From: Chryseobacterium soldanellicola
GTDB taxonomy: Bacteria; Bacteroidota; Bacteroidia; Flavobacteriales; Weeksellaceae
Length of the DNA: 64,000 nt
Assembly: GCF_900100115.1 (NCBI RefSeq)
Contig: NZ_FNKL01000003.1
Span: 682,001 to 746,000 of the forward strand
Direction: 5' to 3'
How positions within the stretch are numbered: position 1 is the stretch's first letter; each line of letters opens with the position of its first letter. Position numbers and translations under genes: made by a program. The notes below the pieces were generated by a model. That model worked only from the letters and a program-made list of their open reading frames with translations, made no database searches and was not told the origin of the DNA. Below are positions 37,556 through 47,266 of this stretch, in pieces.

Positions 37556-37868
37556 TGTCATATTTTTTAGATTAATCTTACAGCAAAGGTATAGCCCAAA
37601 AAATAGCGAGACGTTGATCTATGATAGTTTTTCAGGTTTGTTGAAAATTATTTTTATCTAATTAAAAAAATCCTTCGACTGCTTCGCGCTCAGGATGACA
37701 CTGGCAAATTATTCAGGCTATTAACAGTTAGTATTAGCGGTGTCATCCTGAGCGCGAAGCAGTCGAAGGATCTCAACATTAATTTTTATATTAAAAGAAA
37801 TCTTAAACAACTATAATTCTCAAATTGCAATCTAAACAGAGTCTAAAGTTTTTTCATAATTTTACGTC
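37556..37868. other. 313-bp intergenic region containing a mobile-type palindrome
   Basis: No gene. It holds the YceI gene promoter region on the minus strand side, the 32-bp perfect palindrome described separately, and about 95 bp of AT-rich leader before radA with no clear promoter element. Confidence 0.6.
37670..37771. repeat. Perfect 32-bp inverted repeat element
   Basis: The left arm (37670-37701, starting atccttcgactgcttcgcgc) is the exact reverse complement of the right arm (37740-37771, starting gtgtcatcctgagcgcgaag). The loop is 38 nt. The arms are much more GC-rich than the surroundings. From memory, palindromes with a similar gtcatcctgagcg...gtcgaaggat core occur in many genomes, which suggests a dispersed non-autonomous element; I could not search for it. 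Confidence 0.85.
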
Positions 37869-39221
37869 ATGGCAAAATTAAGAACAGCATATTTCTGTCA
37901 AAACTGCGGAACACAGTACTCCCAATGGATGGGGCAGTGCAAAAACTGCGGCGAATGGAATACTTTGGTGGAAGAAGTCGTGGAAAAGACGTCTTCACAC
38001 AAAACGCCGCCTTTTTCAAAATCGAAACAACATGTTATCAATATTGTAGAAGTTGAAACCAATGAAGAACCCAGAATAAAAACTCCTTCCGAAGAGCTCA
38101 ACCGCGTTTTAGGCGGCGGAATTGTGCTGGGATCTGTTACTTTAATCGGTGGTGAGCCAGGAATCGGAAAATCTACTCTTCTTCTACAGCTTGCCCTGAA
38201 AATGAAGAAAAAAGTGTTCTATGTTTCAGGAGAAGAAAGTGCGTCTCAGATCAAAATGAGAGCCGATAGATTAACTGATATTCAAAATCCGAACTGTTTT
38301 CTGTATACCGAAACTTCATTAGAAAAAATCCTTCACGAAGCGAAAAAACTGGAGCCTGATTTTGTGATTATTGATTCGATTCAGACGCTACAATCTCAAT
38401 TAATTGAAAGCTCGCCCGGAACGGTTTCCCAGATACGGGAATGCTCAAACGAGATCATTAAATATGCTAAAGAAAACAGCATTCCTGTTTTTTTGGTAGG
38501 CCATATTACAAAAGACGGTCAAATTGCAGGTCCCAAAGTCTTGGAACACATGGTGGACGTCGTTTTAAATTTCGACGGCGACAGAAATCATCTGTTCAGG
38601 TTGTTGAGAGCGAATAAAAACCGTTTCGGATCGACTTCCGAGATTGGGATTTATGAAATGGTTTCTCAAGGTTTAAAGGAAATTAAAAATCCTTCAGAAA
38701 TTTTAATCACCAAAAAATTCGAGGAACTTTCCGGAAATTCTGTAGCCGTGACTTTAGAAGGAAACCGCCCGATGCTTCTGGAAATTCAGGCCTTGGTAAG
38801 TACCGCTGTTTATGGAACTCCCCAAAGAAGCTCGACTGGTTTTGATGCCAAAAGATTGAATATGCTTCTTGCCGTTCTCGAAAAAAGAGCAGGTTTTCAG
38901 CTGGGCGCAAAAGACGTTTTCCTGAATATAACAGGAGGAATTAAAACCGATGATCCTGCTTTGGATCTCGCGGTCGTTGCTTCTATTCTTTCCTCAAATG
39001 AAGATATTGCGATTTCCGAGCACTATTGTTTTGCAGGAGAAATTGGTCTGAGCGGAGAAATCCGGCCGATTGCACAGGCAGAACAGCGAATTACCGAGGC
39101 AGAAAAATTAGGCTATGAGAAGATTTTTATCTCCAATTTAAATAAGCTTCCAAAGAAAAAATTCGGTATCAAGATTGAAGAAGTGAGCAAAATTGAAGAT
39201 TTTCACGAAAGGCTTTTTTAA
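37869..39221 (+). CDS. radA: DNA repair protein RadA
   Basis: A 450-aa RecA-like branch-migration helicase in homologous recombination. A four-Cys zinc finger (C10, C13, C24, C27) is followed by the ATPase core with Walker A GGEPGIGKST (94-103), Walker B FVIIDSIQTL and the RadA signature KNRFGSTSEIG. The C-terminal third is the Lon-protease-like domain (GGIKTDDPALDLAV, GEIGLSGEIRPI). Length is normal. Confidence 0.96.
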   Translation: MAKLRTAYFCQNCGTQYSQWMGQCKNCGEWNTLVEEVVEKTSSHKTPPFSKSKQHVINIVEVETNEEPRIKTPSEELNRVLGGGIVLGSVTLIGGEPGIGKSTLLLQLALKMKKKVFYVSGEESASQIKMRADRLTDIQNPNCFLYTETSLEKILHEAKKLEPDFVIIDSIQTLQSQLIESSPGTVSQIRECSNEIIKYAKENSIPVFLVGHITKDGQIAGPKVLEHMVDVVLNFDGDRNHLFRLLRANKNRFGSTSEIGIYEMVSQGLKEIKNPSEILITKKFEELSGNSVAVTLEGNRPMLLEIQALVSTAVYGTPQRSSTGFDAKRLNMLLAVLEKRAGFQLGAKDVFLNITGGIKTDDPALDLAVVASILSSNEDIAISEHYCFAGEIGLSGEIRPIAQAEQRITEAEKLGYEKIFISNLNKLPKKKFGIKIEEVSKIEDFHERLF

Positions 39222-39230
39222 AGAATTACG

Positions 39231-39319
39231 AGTTATAAATTATGAATTTTAAGTCTTTCGTGATAGTTTGTATTAATTACTGCGATCATCACATAATTTA
39301 TGGCTCATAATTCATAACT
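39231..39319. repeat. Imperfect AT-rich inverted repeat between radA and acpH
   Basis: Arms agttataaattatgaa (39231-39246) and its near complement (39304-39319) match at 14 of 16 positions, around 57 nt. It has no T-run. It may be a decayed repeat. Confidence 0.3.
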
Positions 39320-39326
39320 TTAATCT

Positions 39327-39920
39327 ATGAATTATCTGGCACATTCCTTTCTTAGTTTCACAGACGGGCAAATCGTAGGACAGTTTTTGGAAGATTTTAT
39401 TAGAAATAAAGATCGTTTTTCTTTTCCTAAAAATATTCAGGATGGCATTACAATGCACAGAGCGATTGACACTTATACAGATTCTCATCCCGCAATACAC
39501 GAAGCCAAAAAGGTTTTTGCGCCTTTAGTGAGATTGTATGCTGGAGCTTTTGTAGATGTTTCTATGGATTATTTTGTAGCGAATGACCTCAGCCTGAATT
39601 CATTATCCGAATGGAAAGCACATTCTCTGCACGTCTATAAAGTTCTTCATGAAAACAGCCAATGGCTTCCTGAGAATTTTAAAATGATGTTTAAAAAAAT
39701 GGAAGAAGGCGACTGGCTTTATAATTACCGTAAAGATGAGAATATTGGCCACAGTATGAGAAATGTCCTCAATAAGGCAAAATATTTACAAACAAATATT
39801 CCGGTTTATGAAGCTTTTTTAAACAACAAAGATATTCTTCAGCAATGTTATGATGATTTTTTTTCTGATCTTTTACATCATGCAAAAGGTGTGAATGCTC
39901 TTTTACAGCTGGAAAATTAA
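39327..39920 (+). CDS. acpH: Acyl carrier protein phosphodiesterase (ACP hydrolyase family)
   Basis: A 197-aa cytoplasmic protein of the AcpH family, which in E. coli removes the 4'-phosphopantetheine group from acyl carrier protein. Visible family blocks: MNYLAHSFLSFTDGQIVGQFLEDFI (first 25 residues), GITMHRAIDTYTDSHPAI and VDVSMDYFVANDL, containing the conserved His and Asp residues of the HD-like site. Length is close to the E. coli enzyme. Downstream of radA by about 105 bp. Related proteins in this family are not all proven AcpH enzymes. Confidence 0.82.
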   Translation: MNYLAHSFLSFTDGQIVGQFLEDFIRNKDRFSFPKNIQDGITMHRAIDTYTDSHPAIHEAKKVFAPLVRLYAGAFVDVSMDYFVANDLSLNSLSEWKAHSLHVYKVLHENSQWLPENFKMMFKKMEEGDWLYNYRKDENIGHSMRNVLNKAKYLQTNIPVYEAFLNNKDILQQCYDDFFSDLLHHAKGVNALLQLEN

Positions 39921-39929
39921 TTTAACAAA

Positions 39930-39958
39930 AAAAAACATTTATCTCCTATAAATGCTTA
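39930..39958. terminator. Weak hairpin between convergent acpH and DUF6702 gene
   Basis: Stem catttat (39936-39942) / ataaatg (39948-39954), preceded by an A-run that would be a T-run on the minus strand. Short and AT-rich. Confidence 0.4.
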
Positions 39959-39988
39959 ATAATTAACACAACAAGATCAAATTTTAAG

Positions 39989-40489
39989 TTAAAAATTCTG
40001 ATAAACATACCGGTTGGGATACGTTAATTTTTCACTTTTCCTTTGATTATTGACAATTATATGAACAATATTGATCTGATCATCAAATAAATTATACAAA
40101 AAACTCAATGCTACTTCTACTTTTTGCGGATTATTAACAGCTTCCGTTTCCAGGAAAATATCCACAGATTCATTATCTTCCTGAAAGCCTATAAATTCCA
40201 CCTTCAAGAATTTATTATTGGTTTTTAATCTTATATATTCCGAACAGTAATTTTTCAGCGCTACATTAAGCTGATTTTTATATTTCGGATCATTAAAATG
40301 AAAAGATTGCCCATATTTTTTACTCAAAGCACTTTCGAGATCATCAAGAAAAAAACGGCCTGTAATCTCGAATGTTTTTGATTTCGAGTTATAGCTAATT
40401 TCCATAGAACCAACATGGTAAGGATGCTTCACCTTTGTAAAAGAGAACAAAAAAAAGACCGGAACTAAAAAAAGCGAGAAATTCTTCAT
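39989..40489 (-). CDS. Exported DUF6702-family protein
   Basis: A 166-aa secreted or membrane-tethered protein with an N-terminal hydrophobic segment (about 4-17). The mature part is predicted mostly beta (HPYHVGSMEISYNSKSKTFEITGRFF) with a central helix. It matches, by eye, the small proteins encoded beside HupE/UreJ-like and M1 peptidase genes in Flavobacteriia. It is divergent from the HupE-like gene across 72 bp. A beta-rich structure and metal- or peptidase-linked role are inference; function is unknown. Confidence 0.7.
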   Translation of the reverse strand: MKNFSLFLVPVFFLFSFTKVKHPYHVGSMEISYNSKSKTFEITGRFFLDDLESALSKKYGQSFHFNDPKYKNQLNVALKNYCSEYIRLKTNNKFLKVEFIGFQEDNESVDIFLETEAVNNPQKVEVALSFLYNLFDDQINIVHIIVNNQRKSEKLTYPNRYVYQNF

Positions 40490-40561
40490 AAACCTTATCG
40501 TTTAAAATTTGTTCCGAAATTAATCATTATTTTCGTAAGCCTTTTTATTTATTACTAGATC

Positions 40562-41140
40562 ATGCAGGACTTTTTATTTTATCTGAAACTTGGCTGGGAA
40601 CATATTATTTCTTTGGATGCTCTTGATCATCAGCTTTTTGTATTGGCTTTAATAGCCGTTTATTCTTACACCAACTGGAAAAAAATCCTGGTTTTGGTGA
40701 CCGCTTTTACCATCGGGCATTCCGTTACTTTAGCGTTAAGCATTCTGGATATTGTAAGGATTTCTTCAAAATGGGTAGAATTTTTAATTCCTGTCACCAT
40801 CGTTTTAACATCATTAGGAAATATTGTAATGAAAAATAAAAAGCAGGGATTAATGAAGGTGAATTATTATTTGGCCTTAATCTTCGGATTGATCCACGGG
40901 ATGGGTTTTGCGAATACGGCAAGAGTAATGATCGCGAAAAGCCAAAGCATCTTTATTCCGCTTTTAGGCTTTAATATTGGGCTGGAATTGGGGCAGATTG
41001 TGATTGTTTCTGCTATTTTAATTCTACTTTTCATCTTGCTTAAAATCTTTAAGGTCAATAAAAAAGATTGGATATTGTTTGTCTCGTCGGGTGTTTTTGC
41101 ATTATCGTTAAAAATGGCTTTAGAAAGAATTCCTTTTTAG
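40562..41140 (+). CDS. HupE/UreJ-like integral membrane protein
   Basis: A 192-aa protein with about six membrane spans. The family signature is near the start: LDALDHQLFVLALIAVYSY, followed by TIGHSVTLAL and LIHGMGFANTARVM with conserved His residues. HupE/UreJ members are proposed nickel or cobalt permeases, but this short Bacteroidota branch sits beside an M1 metallopeptidase and has no urease or hydrogenase context, so a transported metal is only a guess. Followed 68 bp later by the peptidase. Confidence 0.82.
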   Translation: MQDFLFYLKLGWEHIISLDALDHQLFVLALIAVYSYTNWKKILVLVTAFTIGHSVTLALSILDIVRISSKWVEFLIPVTIVLTSLGNIVMKNKKQGLMKVNYYLALIFGLIHGMGFANTARVMIAKSQSIFIPLLGFNIGLELGQIVIVSAILILLFILLKIFKVNKKDWILFVSSGVFALSLKMALERIPF

Positions 41141-41176
41141 CGCTGAAACATTTCCAACTTTTCAACTACTTATTAT

Positions 41177-41184
41177 TATATTTG
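41177..41184 (+). promoter_or_regulatory. -7 element upstream of the M1 peptidase
   Basis: TATATTTG fits TAnnTTTG and lies 24 nt before the ATG at 41209. There is no -33 TTG at the usual distance. Confidence 0.35.
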
Positions 41185-41208
41185 ATCATTCTTTAAAATC
41201 ATTTGCTC

Positions 41209-43590
41209 ATGAGATTAAAAATAGCTGCAGTTTCAGTATTTTTATATGTAGGCGCCTTCGCTCAAAATATTCAGAACAATCCGGGAAGCAATCACGGAAA
41301 CAGATTCGAACAATTAGGAATGATCCTTCCTACCCCAAACACTTACAGAACCGCTTCCGGAGCGCCCGGCCACGGATATTGGCAAAATAAAGCCGATTAC
41401 GATATCACGGCGTATCTTGATGAAGATAAGAGGAATCTGAAAGGCTCTGAAACCATCACCTATTATAATAACTCTCCGGATGATTTAGATTATATCTGGC
41501 TGCAATTAGATGAAAACCAACAATCAACGGTGAAAAAAGCAGACTTTGCATTTTCATCTTCTTTGCCTCAGTCAACAACCGATCAGCAATTAAAAGTAAC
41601 CGATCTTCCCGTAAAAGACAACGGATACGGAGTTAATCTTGAAAAAGTAACTGATGCAACCGGAAATCCTTTAAAATATACAGTAAATCAAACCATGATG
41701 CGTATTGATTTGCCTAAAATCCTTAAAAAAGGAGAAAAATTAGTTTTTAAAATAGACTGGAATTACAATATTCCCAACAGAATAAAAATGGGCGGTCGCG
41801 GCGGCTACGAAAACTTCGCAGAAGACGGAAACGATCTTTACACGATGACCCAATGGTACCCGCGAATGTGCGTTTACAGCGATTTTCACGGCTGGCAAAA
41901 TCATCAGTTTACGGGAAGAGGTGAATTTGCCTTGGTTTTCGGGAATTTTAAAGTTTCAATGAATGTTCCTTCCGATCATATTGTAGGCGGAACCGGAGAA
42001 TGTAAAAACTATGATCAGGTTTTAACATCGGATCAGTTAGCAAGATATAAGCAAGCCGAAAACGCCAGCGAGCCAATTGAAATCGTGACTTTGGATGAAG
42101 CTAAAAAAGCAGAAAAAAATCATTCAAAACAAAGAAAAACCTGGAATTTTGAAGCACACGATGTAAGAGATTTTGCATGGACCTCATCAAGAAAATTCGT
42201 TTGGGACGGAATGCGCGTTACCATTCCGGAAAACAACAATAAAGTAATGGCAATGAGCTTTTATCCTAAAGAAGCTTACGGCTTATACAGAAAATATTCA
42301 ACAAAAGCAGTCGCTCATACGATTAAAACCTATTCGGAATTCACAATTCCTTATCCATATCCTGTCGCGCAATCTGTAGAGGCAGCAAACGGTATGGAAT
42401 ATCCGATGATCTGCTTCAATTTTGGAAGAACAGAAAAAGACGGAACCTATTCTGAAGGCACAAAAAACGGAATGATCGGCGTTGTCATCCACGAAGTAGG
42501 GCATAATTTTTTCCCGATGATCATCAATTCAGACGAAAGACAATGGAGCTGGATGGATGAAGGGTTAAATACCTTTACGGAATACCTTACCGAAGAAAAA
42601 TGGGATAATAAATTCCCTTCAAAACGTGGCCCGGCATGGACGATCGTTGATTATATGAAGCTTCCTAAAGATCAGCTGGAGCCGATCATGAGCAATTCTG
42701 AAAATATCATTCAGTTTGGTCCGAATGCCTATTCAAAACCGGCAACAGGACTTAATATTCTTCGTGAAACCATTATGGGAAGAGAACTTTTTGATAAAGC
42801 TTTCAAAACGTATGCGAAAAGATGGGCTTTCAGACATCCTGAGCCCGCCGATTTTTTCAGAACAATGGAAGATGCAAGCGGTGAAGATCTGGACTGGTTC
42901 TGGAGAGGATGGTTTTACGGAACCGATCCTGTAGACATTGCAATCGACAAAGTGACCATTGCGACGCCTGATTTAGAGGCTTCTCCCAAGTCTCGTGAAA
43001 CAAAATATACGGTTGACAAACCTTTGCAGAATGAATTTGAAGACCTCTCAAAAATCAGGAATAAAACAGATAAAAACATTACTTTTACTGTAGAAAAAGA
43101 TAAAGAGCTTCAGGATTTCTATTACCGGTATGACAGAGGCCAGGAAAAGGTTGACAATACCAAAGAATATACCCTGAAAAATGATGGAAACGAACCTTTG
43201 GAGCAAAAAGACAAAGATAAATTTAAAAATATTACAGCTTATCAAATTGATTTTAAAAATAAAGGAGGATTGGTAATGCCTGTCATCCTTGAGTTTACAT
43301 TTGAAGACGGTTCAAAATCGTACGACAAATCCTCCGCTCAAATCTGGAGACAGAACGAACAGAAAGTTTCTAAAACCTATTATTTTGACAAAAAATTAAA
43401 ATCAATTCAGCTGGATCCGATGAAAGAGACTGCAGATATTGACACCTCAAATAATTTCTGGAGCAATGATGGATCTTCCTCTGAAAATTCAAAATTCCAG
43501 GTCTTTAAACAAAAACAGCAGGGTGCCGTAAGAGGCGGTGCTAATGGAAAAGTAAATCCGATGCAGGAGGCTGCAGGAAAGAAAAATTAA
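41209..43590 (+). CDS. Secreted M1-family zinc metallopeptidase
   Basis: A 793-aa exported aminopeptidase-type enzyme. I start at ATG 41209 (MRLKIAAVSVF) rather than the TTG two codons earlier. Signal peptide about 1-18 (ending AFA). An N-terminal beta domain precedes the gluzincin site H428-E429-x-x-H432 with the third ligand E451 (WMDEGLNTFTEY), an exact HEXXH-x18-E. The canonical GAMEN exopeptidase motif appears as NGMEYP. The Lys/Asp-rich C-terminal region (about 600-793) is variable. No T9SS domain is evident. Confidence 0.92.
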   Translation: MRLKIAAVSVFLYVGAFAQNIQNNPGSNHGNRFEQLGMILPTPNTYRTASGAPGHGYWQNKADYDITAYLDEDKRNLKGSETITYYNNSPDDLDYIWLQLDENQQSTVKKADFAFSSSLPQSTTDQQLKVTDLPVKDNGYGVNLEKVTDATGNPLKYTVNQTMMRIDLPKILKKGEKLVFKIDWNYNIPNRIKMGGRGGYENFAEDGNDLYTMTQWYPRMCVYSDFHGWQNHQFTGRGEFALVFGNFKVSMNVPSDHIVGGTGECKNYDQVLTSDQLARYKQAENASEPIEIVTLDEAKKAEKNHSKQRKTWNFEAHDVRDFAWTSSRKFVWDGMRVTIPENNNKVMAMSFYPKEAYGLYRKYSTKAVAHTIKTYSEFTIPYPYPVAQSVEAANGMEYPMICFNFGRTEKDGTYSEGTKNGMIGVVIHEVGHNFFPMIINSDERQWSWMDEGLNTFTEYLTEEKWDNKFPSKRGPAWTIVDYMKLPKDQLEPIMSNSENIIQFGPNAYSKPATGLNILRETIMGRELFDKAFKTYAKRWAFRHPEPADFFRTMEDASGEDLDWFWRGWFYGTDPVDIAIDKVTIATPDLEASPKSRETKYTVDKPLQNEFEDLSKIRNKTDKNITFTVEKDKELQDFYYRYDRGQEKVDNTKEYTLKNDGNEPLEQKDKDKFKNITAYQIDFKNKGGLVMPVILEFTFEDGSKSYDKSSAQIWRQNEQKVSKTYYFDKKLKSIQLDPMKETADIDTSNNFWSNDGSSSENSKFQVFKQKQQGAVRGGANGKVNPMQEAAGKKN

Positions 43591-43603
43591 TTCTATAAAT
43601 AAT

Positions 43604-43640
43604 TTTAAAAAGTATTCAGAATCTGGATACTTTTTTTTTA
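43604..43640 (+). terminator. Terminator after M1 peptidase
   Basis: Arms aaaaagtat (43607-43615) / atacttttt (43627-43635), with an inner tcaga/tctgg pairing and a T-run. Confidence 0.75.
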
Positions 43641-43646
43641 GATTTG
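43639..43646 (+). promoter_or_regulatory. -7 element upstream of 43674 gene
   Basis: TAGATTTG matches TAnnTTTG, 27 nt before the ATG, directly following the T-run of the previous terminator. The -33 element is unclear. Confidence 0.35.
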
Positions 43647-43673
43647 TGCCTGATTAAAAAACTTTTAAAATCC

Positions 43674-44564
43674 ATGAAAAAACTTAGCCTTTTGTTGCTG
43701 TTCATCCTCTCAGCCCAGAGCTTCTTTGCTCAGTCTTTACAATTTTACACGGGAAAAAGAGATTTTATCCCTATTGAAATACTCATGGAAGACGGCAGTA
43801 CAAAAAAAGGATTTGCACAGGATTTTATGCTTCCGGATGTTGCCACGTTCAGTATTATGGGAAAAGGACCGAAATATGCCAACTTAGACCGAAAAGAGGT
43901 AAAATTTAAATCATCAAAAAGCGATGCTGCAGTACATCTGATCCCTGTTTCAGATATTAAAAGCCTGATTTATACGAATGAAGAAACATCAGAAACATTC
44001 CAGCTGGATAAACGCCTTGTCAAGGAAATCAACAAAGATCAGGAACTGGAATCGGAAGGAAAAGTACTAATGCTTCCTTTAATGGAAAAAGGGCCGATCA
44101 ACCTTTACGGATACAGAAGCATGATGTGTAAAGCAGATTTTGGAAATAATTTTTCCGCGGCATCCAACGGAAATGAAAATGACTGTCAATTAACTTACGT
44201 CATGATTTATTTAAGTAAACCAGACGACACTGTTGCCATTGCACCGGTAGATTATCCTTCATTAAGTCCTTTGGATTTATTTAATCTGAAAACACTTTAC
44301 AAAAAGTTTTATACAGCTTATGAAATGATTGGAGCAGATTGCCCGGAGTTTCTGAAAAAAGTAGATGAAGCAAGACAGAACGATTATTTTTCCAATAAAA
44401 CTTTTAAGGAAAAGAAAAAAGCAACGGATGATGAAAGAAAGGCTGCGCTTAAAGGTAAAAGAGGAGCTGAAGCATCGAAAATCAATATGAAATATAAATC
44501 AGCAATATACACTGATATCTATAAAAAACTGATCGACGATTATAAGGATTCTTGTCATAAATAA
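43674..44564 (+). CDS. Exported hypothetical protein
   Basis: A 296-aa protein that I do not recognise. From ATG 43674 it has a strong signal peptide (MKKLSLLLLFILSAQSFFAQ); the GTG at 43644 would place ten extra residues in front. The mature part begins beta-rich (LQFYTGKRDFIPIEILMEDGSTKKGF), has an acidic middle and a Lys-rich C-terminal third (KEKKKATDDERKAALKGKR) ending DYKDSCHK. It is a single gene between two terminators. Confidence 0.75.
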   Translation: MKKLSLLLLFILSAQSFFAQSLQFYTGKRDFIPIEILMEDGSTKKGFAQDFMLPDVATFSIMGKGPKYANLDRKEVKFKSSKSDAAVHLIPVSDIKSLIYTNEETSETFQLDKRLVKEINKDQELESEGKVLMLPLMEKGPINLYGYRSMMCKADFGNNFSAASNGNENDCQLTYVMIYLSKPDDTVAIAPVDYPSLSPLDLFNLKTLYKKFYTAYEMIGADCPEFLKKVDEARQNDYFSNKTFKEKKKATDDERKAALKGKRGAEASKINMKYKSAIYTDIYKKLIDDYKDSCHK

Positions 44565-44568
44565 AAAT

Positions 44569-44597
44569 ACAGTCATCCAAAACGGGTGACTTTTTTT
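44569..44597 (+). terminator. Terminator before groES
   Basis: Stem agtcatcc (44571-44578) / gggtgact (44584-44591), one T-G pair, followed by ttttttt. Confidence 0.82.
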
Positions 44598-44652
44598 CTG
44601 CCAAAATTTCACATCATAAAACAAAAGTCTGCCAAAAATTTCGTTTCAGGGG

Positions 44653-44668
44653 CTTGGCACGTATTTAG
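44653..44668 (+). promoter_or_regulatory. Possible sigma-54-like -24 element upstream of groES
   Basis: ttggcacg beginning at 44653 matches the -24 half of a sigma-54 promoter (TGGCAC). The -12 half is poor (taga in place of ttgc). No CIRCE element is visible. This is a weak call; the true groES promoter may be elsewhere in 44600-44700. Confidence 0.25.
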
Positions 44669-44708
44669 AGACTTACAACACAGAAATAATTAAAAATTTA
44701 AATATATT

Positions 44709-44987
44709 ATGTCAGTAAACTTTAAACCATTAGCAGACAGAGTTTTGATCGAGCCGATCGCTGCAGAAACTAAAACAGCTTCAGGTATTATTATTCCGGA
44801 CACCGCAAAAGAAAAACCACAAGAAGGTACAGTAGTAGCAGTAGGCCCTGGAAAAAAAGATGAGCCTACAACTGTGAAAGTAGGTGACAAAGTTCTTTAT
44901 GGAAAATATTCAGGTTCTGAATTAAAATTGGAAGGAAAAGATTTCTTAATCGTTAAGGAAGGAGATTTATTGGGAATCATTGGGTAA
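44709..44987 (+). CDS. groES: Co-chaperonin GroES
   Basis: A 92-aa heptameric lid of the GroEL chaperonin. Conserved [36 protein letters not shown] contains the mobile loop; [33 protein letters not shown] closes it. Length is normal. It is separated from groEL by 481 bp holding an inserted gene, where the usual gap is short. Confidence 0.97.
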   Translation: MSVNFKPLADRVLIEPIAAETKTASGIIIPDTAKEKPQEGTVVAVGPGKKDEPTTVKVGDKVLYGKYSGSELKLEGKDFLIVKEGDLLGIIG

Positions 44988-45006
44988 GAAATGCTTCTTG
45001 CTATTG

Positions 45007-45016
45007 GCTTTTGGCT
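45007..45016. repeat. Left copy of inverted repeat flanking the four-helix-bundle gene
   Basis: gcttttggct (45007-45016) is the exact reverse complement of agccaaaagc at 45437-45446. The similarity extends imperfectly on both sides (ttgctattg upstream; a gcgatcgc palindrome at 45023-45030 facing ctcgcgaatt on the right). Confidence 0.6.
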
Positions 45017-45042
45017 AATGGCGCGATCGCATATAAATTAGC

Positions 45043-45399
45043 ATGAGAGATTTTAAAAAATTTGAAGTTTGGCAACTAAGTCATCAATTAACTTTAAAAA
45101 TTTATACTTCAACTAAAAACTTTCCTAAAGAAGAAATTTTTGGATTGACCTCTCAAATCAGAAGATCATTTGCTTCAATCGGATATAATATTTCAGAAGG
45201 AAGTGGTCGAAATTCAGATAAAGAATTCGCTAATTTTATCAATATTGCACTAGGATCGTCAAATGAAGCCGAAAACCAATTAATTCTCTCTAAAGATTTA
45301 GGTTATATTAATGAAACGGACTATCACAATCTTTTAGGAGAATTAACAATATTAAAAAAGAAGCTTGTCACATTATGGAACAGGCTAAAAGTAAATTAA
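45043..45399 (+). CDS. Four-helix-bundle protein, 23S-rRNA intervening-sequence type, between groES and groEL
   Basis: A 118-aa protein of the S23/TIGR02436 type (four-helix bundle), recognisable by FKKFEVWQLSHQLTLKIY, FPKEEIFGLTSQIRRSFASIGYNISEGSGR and a C-terminal LLGELTILKKKLVTLWNRLK. Such proteins were first found encoded in intervening sequences of bacterial 23S rRNA genes and also occur alone in Bacteroidota. Here the gene interrupts groESL, is flanked by a short inverted repeat, and reads in the operon direction. Its DNA is more AT-rich than groEL. Function is unknown; a mobile-element origin is inference. Confidence 0.88.
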   Translation: MRDFKKFEVWQLSHQLTLKIYTSTKNFPKEEIFGLTSQIRRSFASIGYNISEGSGRNSDKEFANFINIALGSSNEAENQLILSKDLGYINETDYHNLLGELTILKKKLVTLWNRLKVN

Positions 45400-45435
45400 A
45401 AAATTAAAAATAAACTCGCGAATTGCTAAAGCTAG

Positions 45436-47094
<1,659 letters not shown>

Positions 47095-47121
47095 CAGCGT
47101 GTCGCTGAGACAATATAATAT

Positions 47122-47156
47122 ATAAACCGCTCTATTTTTATAGGGCGGTTTTTTTA
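47122..47156 (+). terminator. Terminator after groEL
   Basis: Stem aaccgctcta (47125-47134) / tagggcggtt (47141-47150), one mismatch-type pair, followed by a T-run. Confidence 0.85.
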
Positions 47157-47266
47157 AAAAATTATAGTTTTACATCCATAAGGAAATACTATATTTAGAT
47201 TTAATTTAATTACTTCACTAATAACTAGCCAAAAACCAAACAATTTACAATAAAAAAAACATTGCC

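Noticed and set aside
37212..37661. 149-aa + strand ORF over the YceI gene
   Set aside because: Shadow of the YceI coding frame; composition shows no independent protein-like pattern.
44653..44668. Full sigma-54 promoter for groES
   Set aside because: Only the -24 half fits; the -12 half lacks TTGC, so it is reported only as a weak element.
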